From positions 1-8,945 of the forward strand of contig JANWIU010000078.1 of NCBI GenBank assembly GCA_025449725.1: 8,945 nucleotides of DNA, written 5' to 3'. Positions 1 to 6,336 of the stretch are shown one piece after another. Both the position numbers and the translations under genes were made by a program. A model generated the notes under the pieces. That model searched no databases, was not told the DNA's origin, and worked only from the letters and a program-made list of their open reading frames with translations. The stretch's first letter is position 1. Each line of letters begins with the position of its first letter. The stretch comes from Pseudobdellovibrio sp. GTDB taxonomy: Bacteria > Bdellovibrionota > Bdellovibrionia > Bdellovibrionales > Bdellovibrionaceae.

Positions 1-1
1 A

Positions 2-181
2 AAACGAACAGGAATTTCGATGAGTCATCTGGCCATCGGGTGGTGCGCGCTGAATCCGAATGTCAGTACGGTTATCTTAGGTGCCAGCCGTTTAGAACAG
101 CTAAAAGAAAACCTGGATGTGCTCAAACATTTGAACGCCATCCAGGATATTAAGAGCGAATTAGATTCTTTGAGTCTTTAG
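2..181 (+). CDS. Aldo/keto reductase, C-terminal fragment (5' end outside window)
   Basis: Only the last 59 codons are present; the frame is open from base 2 to the TAG at 179-181. The visible part matches the last helices of the aldo/keto reductase superfamily, nearest in look to the potassium-channel beta-subunit/YghZ-like group: an MSHLAIGWCALNPNVSTVI stretch followed by the GASRLEQLKENL motif. In that family the Gly-Ala-Ser-x-x-Glu-Gln-Leu-x-Glu-Asn segment binds the 2'-phosphoadenosine part of NADPH, so the enzyme is most likely an NADP(H)-dependent cytosolic carbonyl reductase. Substrate cannot be judged from this piece. The catalytic Asp/Tyr/Lys/His lie upstream of the window. The gene converges on the minus-strand lipoprotein gene with 25 bp between stops and no clear terminator. 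Confidence 0.88.
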   Translation, partial: KRTGISMSHLAIGWCALNPNVSTVILGASRLEQLKENLDVLKHLNAIQDIKSELDSLSL

Positions 182-206
182 TCAGACTTCGAATTACGTT
201 CTTTGA
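157..206 (+). repeat. Short imperfect direct repeat at the convergent gene ends
   Basis: A 17-base word at 157-173 (inside the last codons of the reductase) recurs at 190-206 with 15 of 17 bases identical; both copies read CGAATTA-NN-TTCTTTGA. The second copy fills most of the gap between the two convergent stop codons. A weak 5 bp hairpin (AGTCT 173-177 with AGACT 184-188) lies between them but has no U tract. It may be a small local duplication or chance; no function is claimed. Confidence 0.45.
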
Positions 207-917
207 TTATGGTCTCCAGCCGCCATTTGCATAGCATGAACTTTGGTGAGTGTAGTGCTTATTAGAATCATGTGATGTGTTGCTGAAGTGACCAACTACT
301 TGTTGAGAAGCAGGGTCGATGATGTTTACTTGGCGAGAAGTTGTTGAGTAAGTAATGTAGTATTCAACATCTTGAGTGCCGTAGTGAGTAATGGTTCTAT
401 CGCGGCAAACATACCGTGTTTCGCCACCGGTACACACAGGTACGCTGGTGCATTGTTGACCTGCAGGAGTCAGGTGACAGCTTTGTTCGTTACGGCAAGT
501 ACGAGGAGTGGTTTCGTAACCGCATTCACGTTCAGACGTTTGGTAAGTACAAGATTCGGTTGTTCTAACCGGTGCAGAGTCATTGTAGTCGGTGTTTTCT
601 GAACCTTTAAGTGCGTAAGGCTGGCCGCTGGCTTCAGGTGCAATGTTCACGTCATTAAATGATCTGATTTTTGTGCCTTTAGGAAGTTTGAAAGTGACTT
701 CTCTTTCTTTGCCGTCAACAGTCAGCTTCAGTTTAACCTTATCAGATGAAGCTTTGATTTTTGCAGCTTGTGATCCCATTGGAATGACAAGATCTGCATC
801 TTTTTTCATCTTAAGAGTTATTGGTTGTTGAAGGTTCAATTGGCCTTCATAGGTTTCATCACAAGCGGTTAAGAGCATACACGTTGTAATAGCGATTCCG
901 TAACGTAAAATTTTCAT
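207..917 (-). CDS. Cysteine-rich outer-membrane lipoprotein, unknown function
   Basis: 236 aa starting at the ATG on 915-917. A GGGGG ribosome site at 923-927 (5 nt spacer) and a textbook lipoprotein signal (MKILRYGIAITTCMLLTAC, lipidated Cys19) fix this start, not the longer open frame reaching 1028. Residue 20 after the Cys is Asp, which in E. coli rules would keep it in the inner membrane; whether that rule holds in this phylum is unknown. Residues 25-95 are a beta-rich stretch with many Lys. Residues 120-175 hold seven Cys at 123, 132, 141, 147, 156, 162 and 171, spaced 9-9-6-9-6-9, with an eighth at 228. The even spacing suggests a disulfide-knotted or metal-binding module, although CxxC pairs are absent. 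I recognise no named family. It follows the metallopeptidase gene on the same strand after 107 bp, so co-transcription is possible. Confidence 0.85.
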   Translation of the reverse strand: MKILRYGIAITTCMLLTACDETYEGQLNLQQPITLKMKKDADLVIPMGSQAAKIKASSDKVKLKLTVDGKEREVTFKLPKGTKIRSFNDVNIAPEASGQPYALKGSENTDYNDSAPVRTTESCTYQTSERECGYETTPRTCRNEQSCHLTPAGQQCTSVPVCTGGETRYVCRDRTITHYGTQDVEYYITYSTTSRQVNIIDPASQQVVGHFSNTSHDSNKHYTHQSSCYANGGWRP

Positions 918-1024
918 AGTTTCCCCCAAGGAAAGTGGTTTGTTTTTCTTGGAGAGAATCATAATCAAGTTTGATGCCAGCTTTTTCAGGACCGTTTTGT
1001 CACCGACAAACCTATATGCGGTTG
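918..1024 (-). other. Intergenic spacer between the metallopeptidase and lipoprotein genes
   Basis: This 107 bp spacer has a perfect 6 bp inverted repeat with a 3 nt loop (TTTGTC 996-1001, GACAAA 1005-1010) just after the metallopeptidase stop. It has no U run, so it is at best a weak transcript-end structure. An AT-rich TATGAT-like hexamer on the minus strand could be a -10 box for the lipoprotein gene, but no well-spaced -35 was found. The ribosome site of the lipoprotein lies at 923-927. Confidence 0.35.
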
Positions 1025-2182
1025 TCACTGGTTCAAATAGGAGATTACTTTTTTCATTCTTTCATCAGTTTGAGTAAGTACTCTAGCGCGCCACTGCTGA
1101 TCACTTGGGTAAAACATTTCTTTAAAAAGATTTTGAATTTTGTTGTGATCGGGAGAACCGGGGTTTTGATGATCTTGATTTTCAAGCACCATTCTGCGTA
1201 ATGATTCGATTGAACCGGCTGTTTTTTGACTGTCGAGAGTTCCGTATTCAAATGTAACACCGACAACATCGGCTCTGGTTGATTCAAATATTTGTTCGCC
1301 GAAATAAGTAATCATTTCCCCTTGAACTGCGTAAAAATGTTTTTTGTCCGCAAAATCAACTTCGCTTTCGCTGAAAATTTTCAGCAATTCCTGCGAGTTC
1401 GATTCTGCCGCTTTTCCTGCTAATAAATGTAATTTTCCACGTTGTCCGTAACCGGTATGCAGATCAATCAGCATCACTCTTTTGTAAGGTTTAAAATATT
1501 TAGCTACCAGTTGCTGAATCATCAAATGTTGATCCTGTGGCTCTTTGCCGCCGTAGAACAAACCGTTTTTGAAGCTGTATTGCCCGCGCAGTATCGAAGA
1601 CCTAAGAGGCTCTATCGAGTAGCGCGCAATTTTGTAAACTGCTTTTACCAAAAAAAGTCCGTGTTCTAACAGATTTTCATGGGGCTGGCCGACCGGATTT
1701 ATGAAATCATTCAACAAAGAATATTGTGAGTCGTCAGGTTTAAAATGATTTCTATCGAGAATAAAATTTCGGTTGAGGTCGACATTGTTTTCGTTAACTC
1801 GCCGCAAATTTTTGAAGCCCCATTGATTAAAACCATGAATCATCAATAGCGCAGTATTGCGTACGTTAAAACCGTTGCTTAACAGATAACGCTGAATCGC
1901 AGATCCGGTAAAACCCTCAACTCCGTGAACGCCGGAAATCATCACCAAAATATTTTTTTGTGTGCCTTCTGCAGGAATGTAATAAGACTTGATGATTCCT
2001 TGCGGATAAAGAAATTGATAAACTTCGGCCAAACTGTTTTTGGCTCTGATCGGTGCAAAAATTTCGTCGAAGTTTATGTCGGATTCCTCATAGGTGTCTT
2101 TGAAAAAGTCCAGCGGTTCACCATAGGCAGGCGAAAATGCAGTCGTCATTGCGATTAAGACGGTTATAACGAAGAAAGACAT
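1025..2182 (-). CDS. Exported M14-type zinc metallopeptidase, DUF2817-like
   Basis: 385 aa from the ATG at 2180-2182. A Sec signal is visible (MSFFVITVLIAMTTAFSPAYG, cleavage likely before EP), so the enzyme acts in the periplasm or outside the cell. The fold is that of M14 carboxypeptidase-like enzymes of the DUF2817 type. Numbered from this ATG, the zinc ligands are His86 and Glu89 in GVHGVEG and His242 in DLHTG; the conserved LRRVNENNVDLNRNF block carries the substrate-binding Asn137-Arg138; and Glu312 in TFEYGT is the expected general base. The family hallmark QYSFKNGLFYGG is at about residues 202-213. All key residues are present, so it should be active. DUF2817 members lack a firm general substrate; trimming of peptides or peptidoglycan stems is a guess. 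It is transcribed divergently from the TPR lipoprotein gene and ahead of the Cys-rich lipoprotein gene. Confidence 0.9.
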   Translation of the reverse strand: MSFFVITVLIAMTTAFSPAYGEPLDFFKDTYEESDINFDEIFAPIRAKNSLAEVYQFLYPQGIIKSYYIPAEGTQKNILVMISGVHGVEGFTGSAIQRYLLSNGFNVRNTALLMIHGFNQWGFKNLRRVNENNVDLNRNFILDRNHFKPDDSQYSLLNDFINPVGQPHENLLEHGLFLVKAVYKIARYSIEPLRSSILRGQYSFKNGLFYGGKEPQDQHLMIQQLVAKYFKPYKRVMLIDLHTGYGQRGKLHLLAGKAAESNSQELLKIFSESEVDFADKKHFYAVQGEMITYFGEQIFESTRADVVGVTFEYGTLDSQKTAGSIESLRRMVLENQDHQNPGSPDHNKIQNLFKEMFYPSDQQWRARVLTQTDERMKKVISYLNQ

Positions 2183-2221
2183 CACACCTCTCCTATGGTC
2201 TAGTCCAGTTAAGAATAGTGT
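2183..2221. other. Short divergent intergenic region (39 bp)
   Basis: The gap separates the metallopeptidase start (-) from the TPR lipoprotein start (+). It is too short to hold two full promoters, so at least one must lie inside the opposite gene's 5' end. A minus-strand TATTCT-like hexamer is a possible -10 for the metallopeptidase; no convincing -35 was found for either side. No Shine-Dalgarno sequence precedes the TPR gene here. Confidence 0.4.
2190..2194 (-). promoter_or_regulatory. Ribosome binding site that decides the metallopeptidase start
   Basis: On the minus strand AGGAG is followed by AGGTGTGATG. It lies 4 nt before a GTG (2183-2185) and 7 nt before the ATG (2180-2182). The 7 nt spacing favours the ATG, although the GTG would add only one residue. 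Confidence 0.7.
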
Positions 2222-4009
2222 GTGAATTCCGATAAGTACAGTGTGAAATCAACGGCTTTTTTAATTTGTTTGGCAGCGGTATTGTTCGGTTGCACCAGTG
2301 TGACCAAGCAGCCGGATACCATTTTGCTGTCTATTCCGACGCTTCAAACGGACATGTACCCGCATGACATCACTCGTGCTGAGTACTACGAACAGATGGC
2401 TCACGGATATTCTGAAGTGAAGCAGTATGAAAAAGCGGTCGAGAACTTCAAGCTTTCACTTCTTCACAATCCGAACTCTGCTACTGCTTACATCGGGCTT
2501 TCTGACGTTTATGCGTCAATGAAGCGGTATCTTTTGGCTTTGATTGCGCTTCAAACCGCAGAAAAAATCGAGCCCACAAACCTGACCGTGATGAAGAAAA
2601 TGGGTGATCTTTACCTGGATGCCGGACTTTACACGAAGTCCCGTGAAGTTTACGAGCGCCTTTTGAAAATTAACAATCACGAAGAAGAAGCCCAATGGGC
2701 CCTGTTTTACATTTTCAAGCTTGAAAAAAAGTATAACGAAGCCTTCGCCAATCTTGTAAAAATCACGGTTAATGATTCTAATGCCGGTAAAATTGCCTAT
2801 GAAAAAGCTTTGATTTATAAAGCGAAGCGCGAAACCGAAGCTTACCGTGAATCCTTAAAACAAGCGGTGATGCTTGACCCTCGCGATAAAGATATTCTGG
2901 TTGAATTTTCAAAAAATTCTTACGATCAGAAGCTTTACAAAGAAGCGGCATCTGCGCTGCTGAACTATTCGAATACTCATAGCTTTGATCTTGAAATTTC
3001 TCAGCATCTTGCATTTGCAAGCGTGCAGGCCGGTATTTACCAGGTCGCAATCCGCGAATATGAAAAGCAAAAGGTAGTTGTCGGCGGTCAGGAAATCGAA
3101 CTTAAAATTGCCCACTGTTACTTTCTGATGGAAGAACTGAAAACCGCAGAGGAAAAGTATTTGAAACTGGCGGTGGAGGGCAGTTCGGACGAGGCCCGCT
3201 ATTATCTTGGTCAGATCTATATCACGCAAAATAAAATGGATGATGCAGCTTTTGTCTTAGCACAAGTATCGCCCATTTCTGAATTCTTTGCTGATGCGCA
3301 GGCCAAACTGGCACTTCACTACAAGTCGACCGGGCAAGATGACAAGGCATTAAATGTTTTGAGAGAAGCATTTGTAAAAAGACCGGACCAGCTTCAGGTG
3401 TATCAGGCCTATGGAGACTTCCTGATAGAAAACAAACGCTATGTGGAAGCGATTGCTCTTTTTGAAAGAGGCATTCAGATCTTTCCTAAAGATGAAGAGC
3501 TACGACTGAAAATGGCCTACTTGCATTTTAGATTGAACAATCAGAAATCTTTCAAAAAACAGATTCTGGCGGCATTGAGAATAAATCCGCAAAGTAGCGA
3601 TGCTTATTCGATGCTTTCAGAGCTGTGGTACTTAAAAAACCAAAACGTAGATGAGACTTTGTTTTTTGCGAATAAGGCTTTGGAATTAAAATCAAAAAAT
3701 AAGAACATCAAACCGATTTTAGCTTGGGTCCTGATGCAAAAAAACCGCTCGACCGAAGCCGTGGCCATTTTTGAAGAGTATTACGAAGAAAATCCAAACG
3801 AATCCTTCTTTGTTCGCTCGCTTTCACAGGTCTACAGTCGAGGTGGAATCAAGAATAAAGCAAAAAAGTTGTCGGATCTTGCCGGCAAACTTGAAAATGA
3901 TGACAGCCTTAAGTCGAGATTTATTTTCAAAAATGAAACCGAACAGGCAGATGTACAAAATTTGTTTGAACCTAAGACAAGACTTCCAGCCAGTCTAGAA
4001 AATCAGTAA
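2222..4009 (+). CDS. TPR-repeat lipoprotein, likely envelope assembly scaffold
   Basis: 595 aa, GTG start. A lipoprotein signal ends in AVLFGC with lipidated Cys24; a stop codon lies just upstream in frame. A second GTG at 2243 would give an equally good signal (MKSTAFLICLAAVLFGC), and neither start has a clear ribosome site, so the start is uncertain by seven residues. From about residue 54 to 560 the protein is an almost unbroken run of about 14 tetratricopeptide repeats of 34 residues with the usual small-residue positions, e.g. 54-87, 88-121, 122-155, 358-391, 392-425 and 460-493. The tail 561-595 is charged and probably disordered. TPR superhelices bind peptides or partner proteins; membrane-tethered ones often work in outer-membrane assembly and secretion (PilF/PilW- or BamD-like roles). 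It heads the same-strand row leading to the fibre gene, which supports an assembly or secretion role, but this is inference. Confidence 0.88.
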   Translation: MNSDKYSVKSTAFLICLAAVLFGCTSVTKQPDTILLSIPTLQTDMYPHDITRAEYYEQMAHGYSEVKQYEKAVENFKLSLLHNPNSATAYIGLSDVYASMKRYLLALIALQTAEKIEPTNLTVMKKMGDLYLDAGLYTKSREVYERLLKINNHEEEAQWALFYIFKLEKKYNEAFANLVKITVNDSNAGKIAYEKALIYKAKRETEAYRESLKQAVMLDPRDKDILVEFSKNSYDQKLYKEAASALLNYSNTHSFDLEISQHLAFASVQAGIYQVAIREYEKQKVVVGGQEIELKIAHCYFLMEELKTAEEKYLKLAVEGSSDEARYYLGQIYITQNKMDDAAFVLAQVSPISEFFADAQAKLALHYKSTGQDDKALNVLREAFVKRPDQLQVYQAYGDFLIENKRYVEAIALFERGIQIFPKDEELRLKMAYLHFRLNNQKSFKKQILAALRINPQSSDAYSMLSELWYLKNQNVDETLFFANKALELKSKNKNIKPILAWVLMQKNRSTEAVAIFEEYYEENPNESFFVRSLSQVYSRGGIKNKAKKLSDLAGKLENDDSLKSRFIFKNETEQADVQNLFEPKTRLPASLENQ

Positions 4010-4059
4010 TACGAAACGATACCTTTATTTATTTCTAAGTCGTTGAAATAATTAAAGTT
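4010..4059 (+). other. AT-rich spacer before the LysM/barrel gene
   Basis: These 50 bp are strongly AT-rich and contain no recognisable Shine-Dalgarno before the GTG at 4060, and no hairpin followed by a U tract. An internal promoter is possible, but no pair of boxes with good spacing was found, so read-through from the TPR gene is the simpler reading. Confidence 0.4.
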
Positions 4060-5286
4060 GTGAATAGGAATTTACATTTTCTTAACATAGTAAAAGCCAT
4101 TATGTTTTTTGGTCTGCAATTTTTTTTAATGCAGAACATTAATGCACAAGTATGTACCAAAGTTACAAAGCCGGTTAAGTACACCATTCAAAGCGGCGAT
4201 GATTTTTTTTCAATACTTAAAAATTTTCAGCTCGACCCCGTAATGGGCGCTGGTGGCTCGTTAGAACAACTTCAAACAATTAATAAACTTCAGGGACAAA
4301 CGTCGGTTGAGACGGGCACCGAGATTTTAATTCCGTTCAAATGCGAAGAGCAAATTATCGGCTGGCGAGTAATTGATCGCGGCCAATATCGCCTGATTAC
4401 CGCCACCAGAATAGAAACCACGTCGAATGTCGGCAAAGTGAAAAGTGAAAATACTGGGCCTGACTCTAAAACAAAAGATATTTTGGACAAAGCCATGCCC
4501 GGCGAAACCACTGTGGATTTGGACGATGTGAAAGGTGACAACACTGATGTGTCGGATGCCCTTCGTTACCGAATGATTTGTGAAGGCGAATGGACCGGAA
4601 CTGAATGTATCACGCGCTATTCAGCTTTGTACGCCACGGGCAGCGCTTGGTTCAACCGTTACGACGGTGTTGACCGCACGACGGGCGGTACCGGGGTGTT
4701 ACTGAGCAAAATGAATCCTGAAATCGGCTTCGGTTGGACCAACTACTGGAACAATAGCTTGCGCACGGATTTAAACTTCACAACTTTGAATAACGACATT
4801 CAGCCCGAAGTTCGTGAAGTGCCGATTGAGCAAGGTAAAAAAGTTTTAAATTCATTCACCGCAGATGTTCGCTGGGAAACTGGCAAGTGGGGAGTGAAAG
4901 CCGGCATTTCTCAGAAGGACCGGCTCTTCTACCGATTTAATCCGGATAATATTTTTATTCCCGATGATGGCGGTGTTGTTGTGAATGCCGTACCGGTTCT
5001 CGATATTCATGCCGGTGTCAGCTACATGGTAAAACAAATGGGAAAATTTCGCGTCGACGCCGAATTAAATTTGTTAAGCATGACGGCAACAAAGACCAGC
5101 GGTTACGTAGTCCAGCCCGGCACCGCGTATGAGTTGGCTGCAACGGTTATGCATGACCGCATTCGGGAGTATCTTTTTGGTACAGTTAGTTACGAGTCGT
5201 CTCAGCAGAATACAGATATTTTACTGCAGAAAGCGACAGAGCTGGGTTTTAAATTTGGGTATGCATGGAAGCTGAAGGATTGGTAG
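4060..5286 (+). CDS. LysM-like/outer-membrane beta-barrel protein
   Basis: 408 aa, GTG start; an upstream TAA at 4036-4038 limits the frame. The Sec signal covers residues 1-29 (cleavage after NINA, before QVC); an in-frame ATG at 4102 would leave a shorter signal and cannot be excluded. Residues 40-93 look like a LysM peptidoglycan-binding domain: YTIQSGDDFFSIL at the front, LQTINKLQG in the middle and the GTEILIPF close at the end. Cys32 and Cys95 flank it and could form a disulfide. Residues 96-186 are a polar linker with a second Cys pair (174, 183). From about 187 to 408 there are alternating amphipathic strands rich in Tyr, Trp and Phe with short turns, ending in GFKFGYAWKLKDW; the terminal Trp408 fits the beta-signal recognised by the BAM machinery. 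I estimate 10-12 strands by eye. The likely role is an outer-membrane pore or anchor tied to peptidoglycan and serving the downstream fibre; this is inferred from context. Confidence 0.8.
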   Translation: MNRNLHFLNIVKAIMFFGLQFFLMQNINAQVCTKVTKPVKYTIQSGDDFFSILKNFQLDPVMGAGGSLEQLQTINKLQGQTSVETGTEILIPFKCEEQIIGWRVIDRGQYRLITATRIETTSNVGKVKSENTGPDSKTKDILDKAMPGETTVDLDDVKGDNTDVSDALRYRMICEGEWTGTECITRYSALYATGSAWFNRYDGVDRTTGGTGVLLSKMNPEIGFGWTNYWNNSLRTDLNFTTLNNDIQPEVREVPIEQGKKVLNSFTADVRWETGKWGVKAGISQKDRLFYRFNPDNIFIPDDGGVVVNAVPVLDIHAGVSYMVKQMGKFRVDAELNLLSMTATKTSGYVVQPGTAYELAATVMHDRIREYLFGTVSYESSQQNTDILLQKATELGFKFGYAWKLKDW

Positions 5287-5288
5287 GT

Positions 5289-5333
5289 ATGAGCTATAAT
5301 GGAGAGTGGAAGGTGAGCTATCAGTACGTTTAA
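5289..5333 (+). other. 14-codon mini-ORF/leader ahead of the FN3 lipoprotein
   Basis: ATG at 5289 reads 14 codons (MSYNGEWKVSYQYV) to TAA at 5331-5333, just after the barrel gene stop. The word TGAGCTAT occurs at 5290-5297 and again at 5314-5321, giving ATG-AGC-TAT and GTG-AGC-TAT in the same frame. The mini-ORF overlaps, one frame off, the open 5' extension of the next gene. It may be a remnant of the true start of the lipoprotein gene, a coupling leader, or chance. Confidence 0.35.
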
Positions 5334-5355
5334 GTCGAGCTTCACTCATTCTATC

Positions 5356-6336
5356 GTGCTATTTGCGGCATCGTTGCTGCTGGCTAGCTGTGACTTCAAT
5401 CCGCTGGGTGGAAACAAATCGCGTCTAGATCCTAATTTTGAGCCGGGAAAGCATACTCCATCTGCGCCGCCAACTATTGGTCCGGTTGCAGACTACGTTA
5501 TTGATGAGAATGATATTCAGACAATCAATTTTACGATGAGTGATCCTGATACTTTCATGATGTGTTCTTTCGTCAACGTGAAGGTGGCTTCATCTAATAA
5601 CACTATTATAGACAGTACGGGTTTGACAGTCGGTGGTACTTATCCGAATTGTACTTTAAGAATCGCGCCAAAAGCTTATCAGTACGGTGTATTAACCGTT
5701 TCTCTTTCCGCTTATGATTACTGGAACACAGTTACAACATCATTTCAGTTAACAGTGGTTCATATTTTAACTCCCGGCGCTTTTGCAATTATCGATGCCA
5801 TCGGTGCAGACCGTTCGGTTGAAGTCAGCTGGCAAAATGCGGCTTACATGCAAACCACCGGTGCTTTCACTTCTCCTTATTATACGATTTTTTATCGCGA
5901 AGCTTATACGGCCAATCCATGGAGTTCGGTCGTGCGAGTGACTTCTCCTTATACTGTTACCGGTTTAACTAACGGTATCGAATATGAATTCTATGTCCTG
6001 GCGACAAACTCTATAGGAACACGTGCAAGTAACACGGTTCGCGCCTTCCCTACTAAATATCAATTCCGCAGTGCCGCTTTTGTTCCAAGCAGTATTCAAT
6101 ATGAAAATACCGCAGGTACGGGCACTAACGTTCATTATGCCAATAGCTCTTTAGTGCCGGAAGTTCCGGTGGAAGACGCAAACTATCCGGTTTTGAATTA
6201 CAGTGCGGCTGAAACTCCTGTGAACGGAAATTTTGCTTTAGGAACTCCGAAGCCTTCAGGTGTAACGACGCCGTCGGGCAACTACTATATATATGTAAAT
6301 TCTCAGTCCAATATTTTATCGGGAGCTGAAAGATGA
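5356..6336 (+). CDS. Cadherin-like/FN3-domain lipoprotein with an irregular start
   Basis: 326 aa from the only in-frame standard start (GTG at 5356). The lipobox LLLASC (Cys12) marks a lipoprotein, but from this GTG the signal has no positively charged n-region and no ribosome site. The frame stays open back to a TGA at 5314-5316, and the extension (AISTFKSSFTHSI before the GTG-encoded residue) supplies the missing Lys, so the true start is probably near 5313-5320, either a rare ATC codon or a GTG displaced by one base. Residues 39-135 resemble a cadherin-like/Ig-like bacterial surface domain (IDENDIQTINFTMSDPDT start, SAYDYWNTVTTSFQLTVV end) with Cys70 and Cys99 as a possible disulfide. Residues 139-233 are a fibronectin type III domain (VEVSW, YTVTGLTNGIEYEFYVLATNSIG). 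Residues 234-326 are an unrecognised, low-complexity Asn/Thr/Pro-rich region. Its stop overlaps the fibre start, so the two are probably translated together; a fibre-base adaptor is the best guess. Confidence 0.82.
   Translation: MLFAASLLLASCDFNPLGGNKSRLDPNFEPGKHTPSAPPTIGPVADYVIDENDIQTINFTMSDPDTFMMCSFVNVKVASSNNTIIDSTGLTVGGTYPNCTLRIAPKAYQYGVLTVSLSAYDYWNTVTTSFQLTVVHILTPGAFAIIDAIGADRSVEVSWQNAAYMQTTGAFTSPYYTIFYREAYTANPWSSVVRVTSPYTVTGLTNGIEYEFYVLATNSIGTRASNTVRAFPTKYQFRSAAFVPSSIQYENTAGTGTNVHYANSSLVPEVPVEDANYPVLNYSAAETPVNGNFALGTPKPSGVTTPSGNYYIYVNSQSNILSGAER
6321..6325 (+). promoter_or_regulatory. Ribosome binding site of the fibre gene inside the FN3 gene
   Basis: GGGAG lies 7 nt before the ATG at 6333 and within the last codons of the FN3 lipoprotein. 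With the ATGA stop/start overlap it supports translational coupling. It also favours the ATG at 6333 over the in-frame ATG at 6345. Confidence 0.7.

Noticed and set aside
366..551. Iron-sulfur or zinc-finger protein for the Cys-rich region
   Set aside because: No CxxC pairs, and the protein is a secreted lipoprotein; disulfides are more likely, though metal binding is not excluded.
372..831. Open frames on the plus strand at 372-602 and 643-831
   Set aside because: They lie antisense to the Cys-rich lipoprotein, lack ribosome sites and have no protein-like composition.
995..1011. Rho-independent terminator after the metallopeptidase gene
   Set aside because: The stem is only 6 bp, low in GC and lacks a following U run.
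2778..3229. Minus-strand open frames inside the TPR gene
   Set aside because: The TPR frame shows clear repeats over the same bases; the antisense frames look like shadows.
4290..5037. Minus-strand open frames inside the LysM/barrel gene
   Set aside because: No ribosome site or recognisable domain; they overlap the well-supported barrel coding frame.
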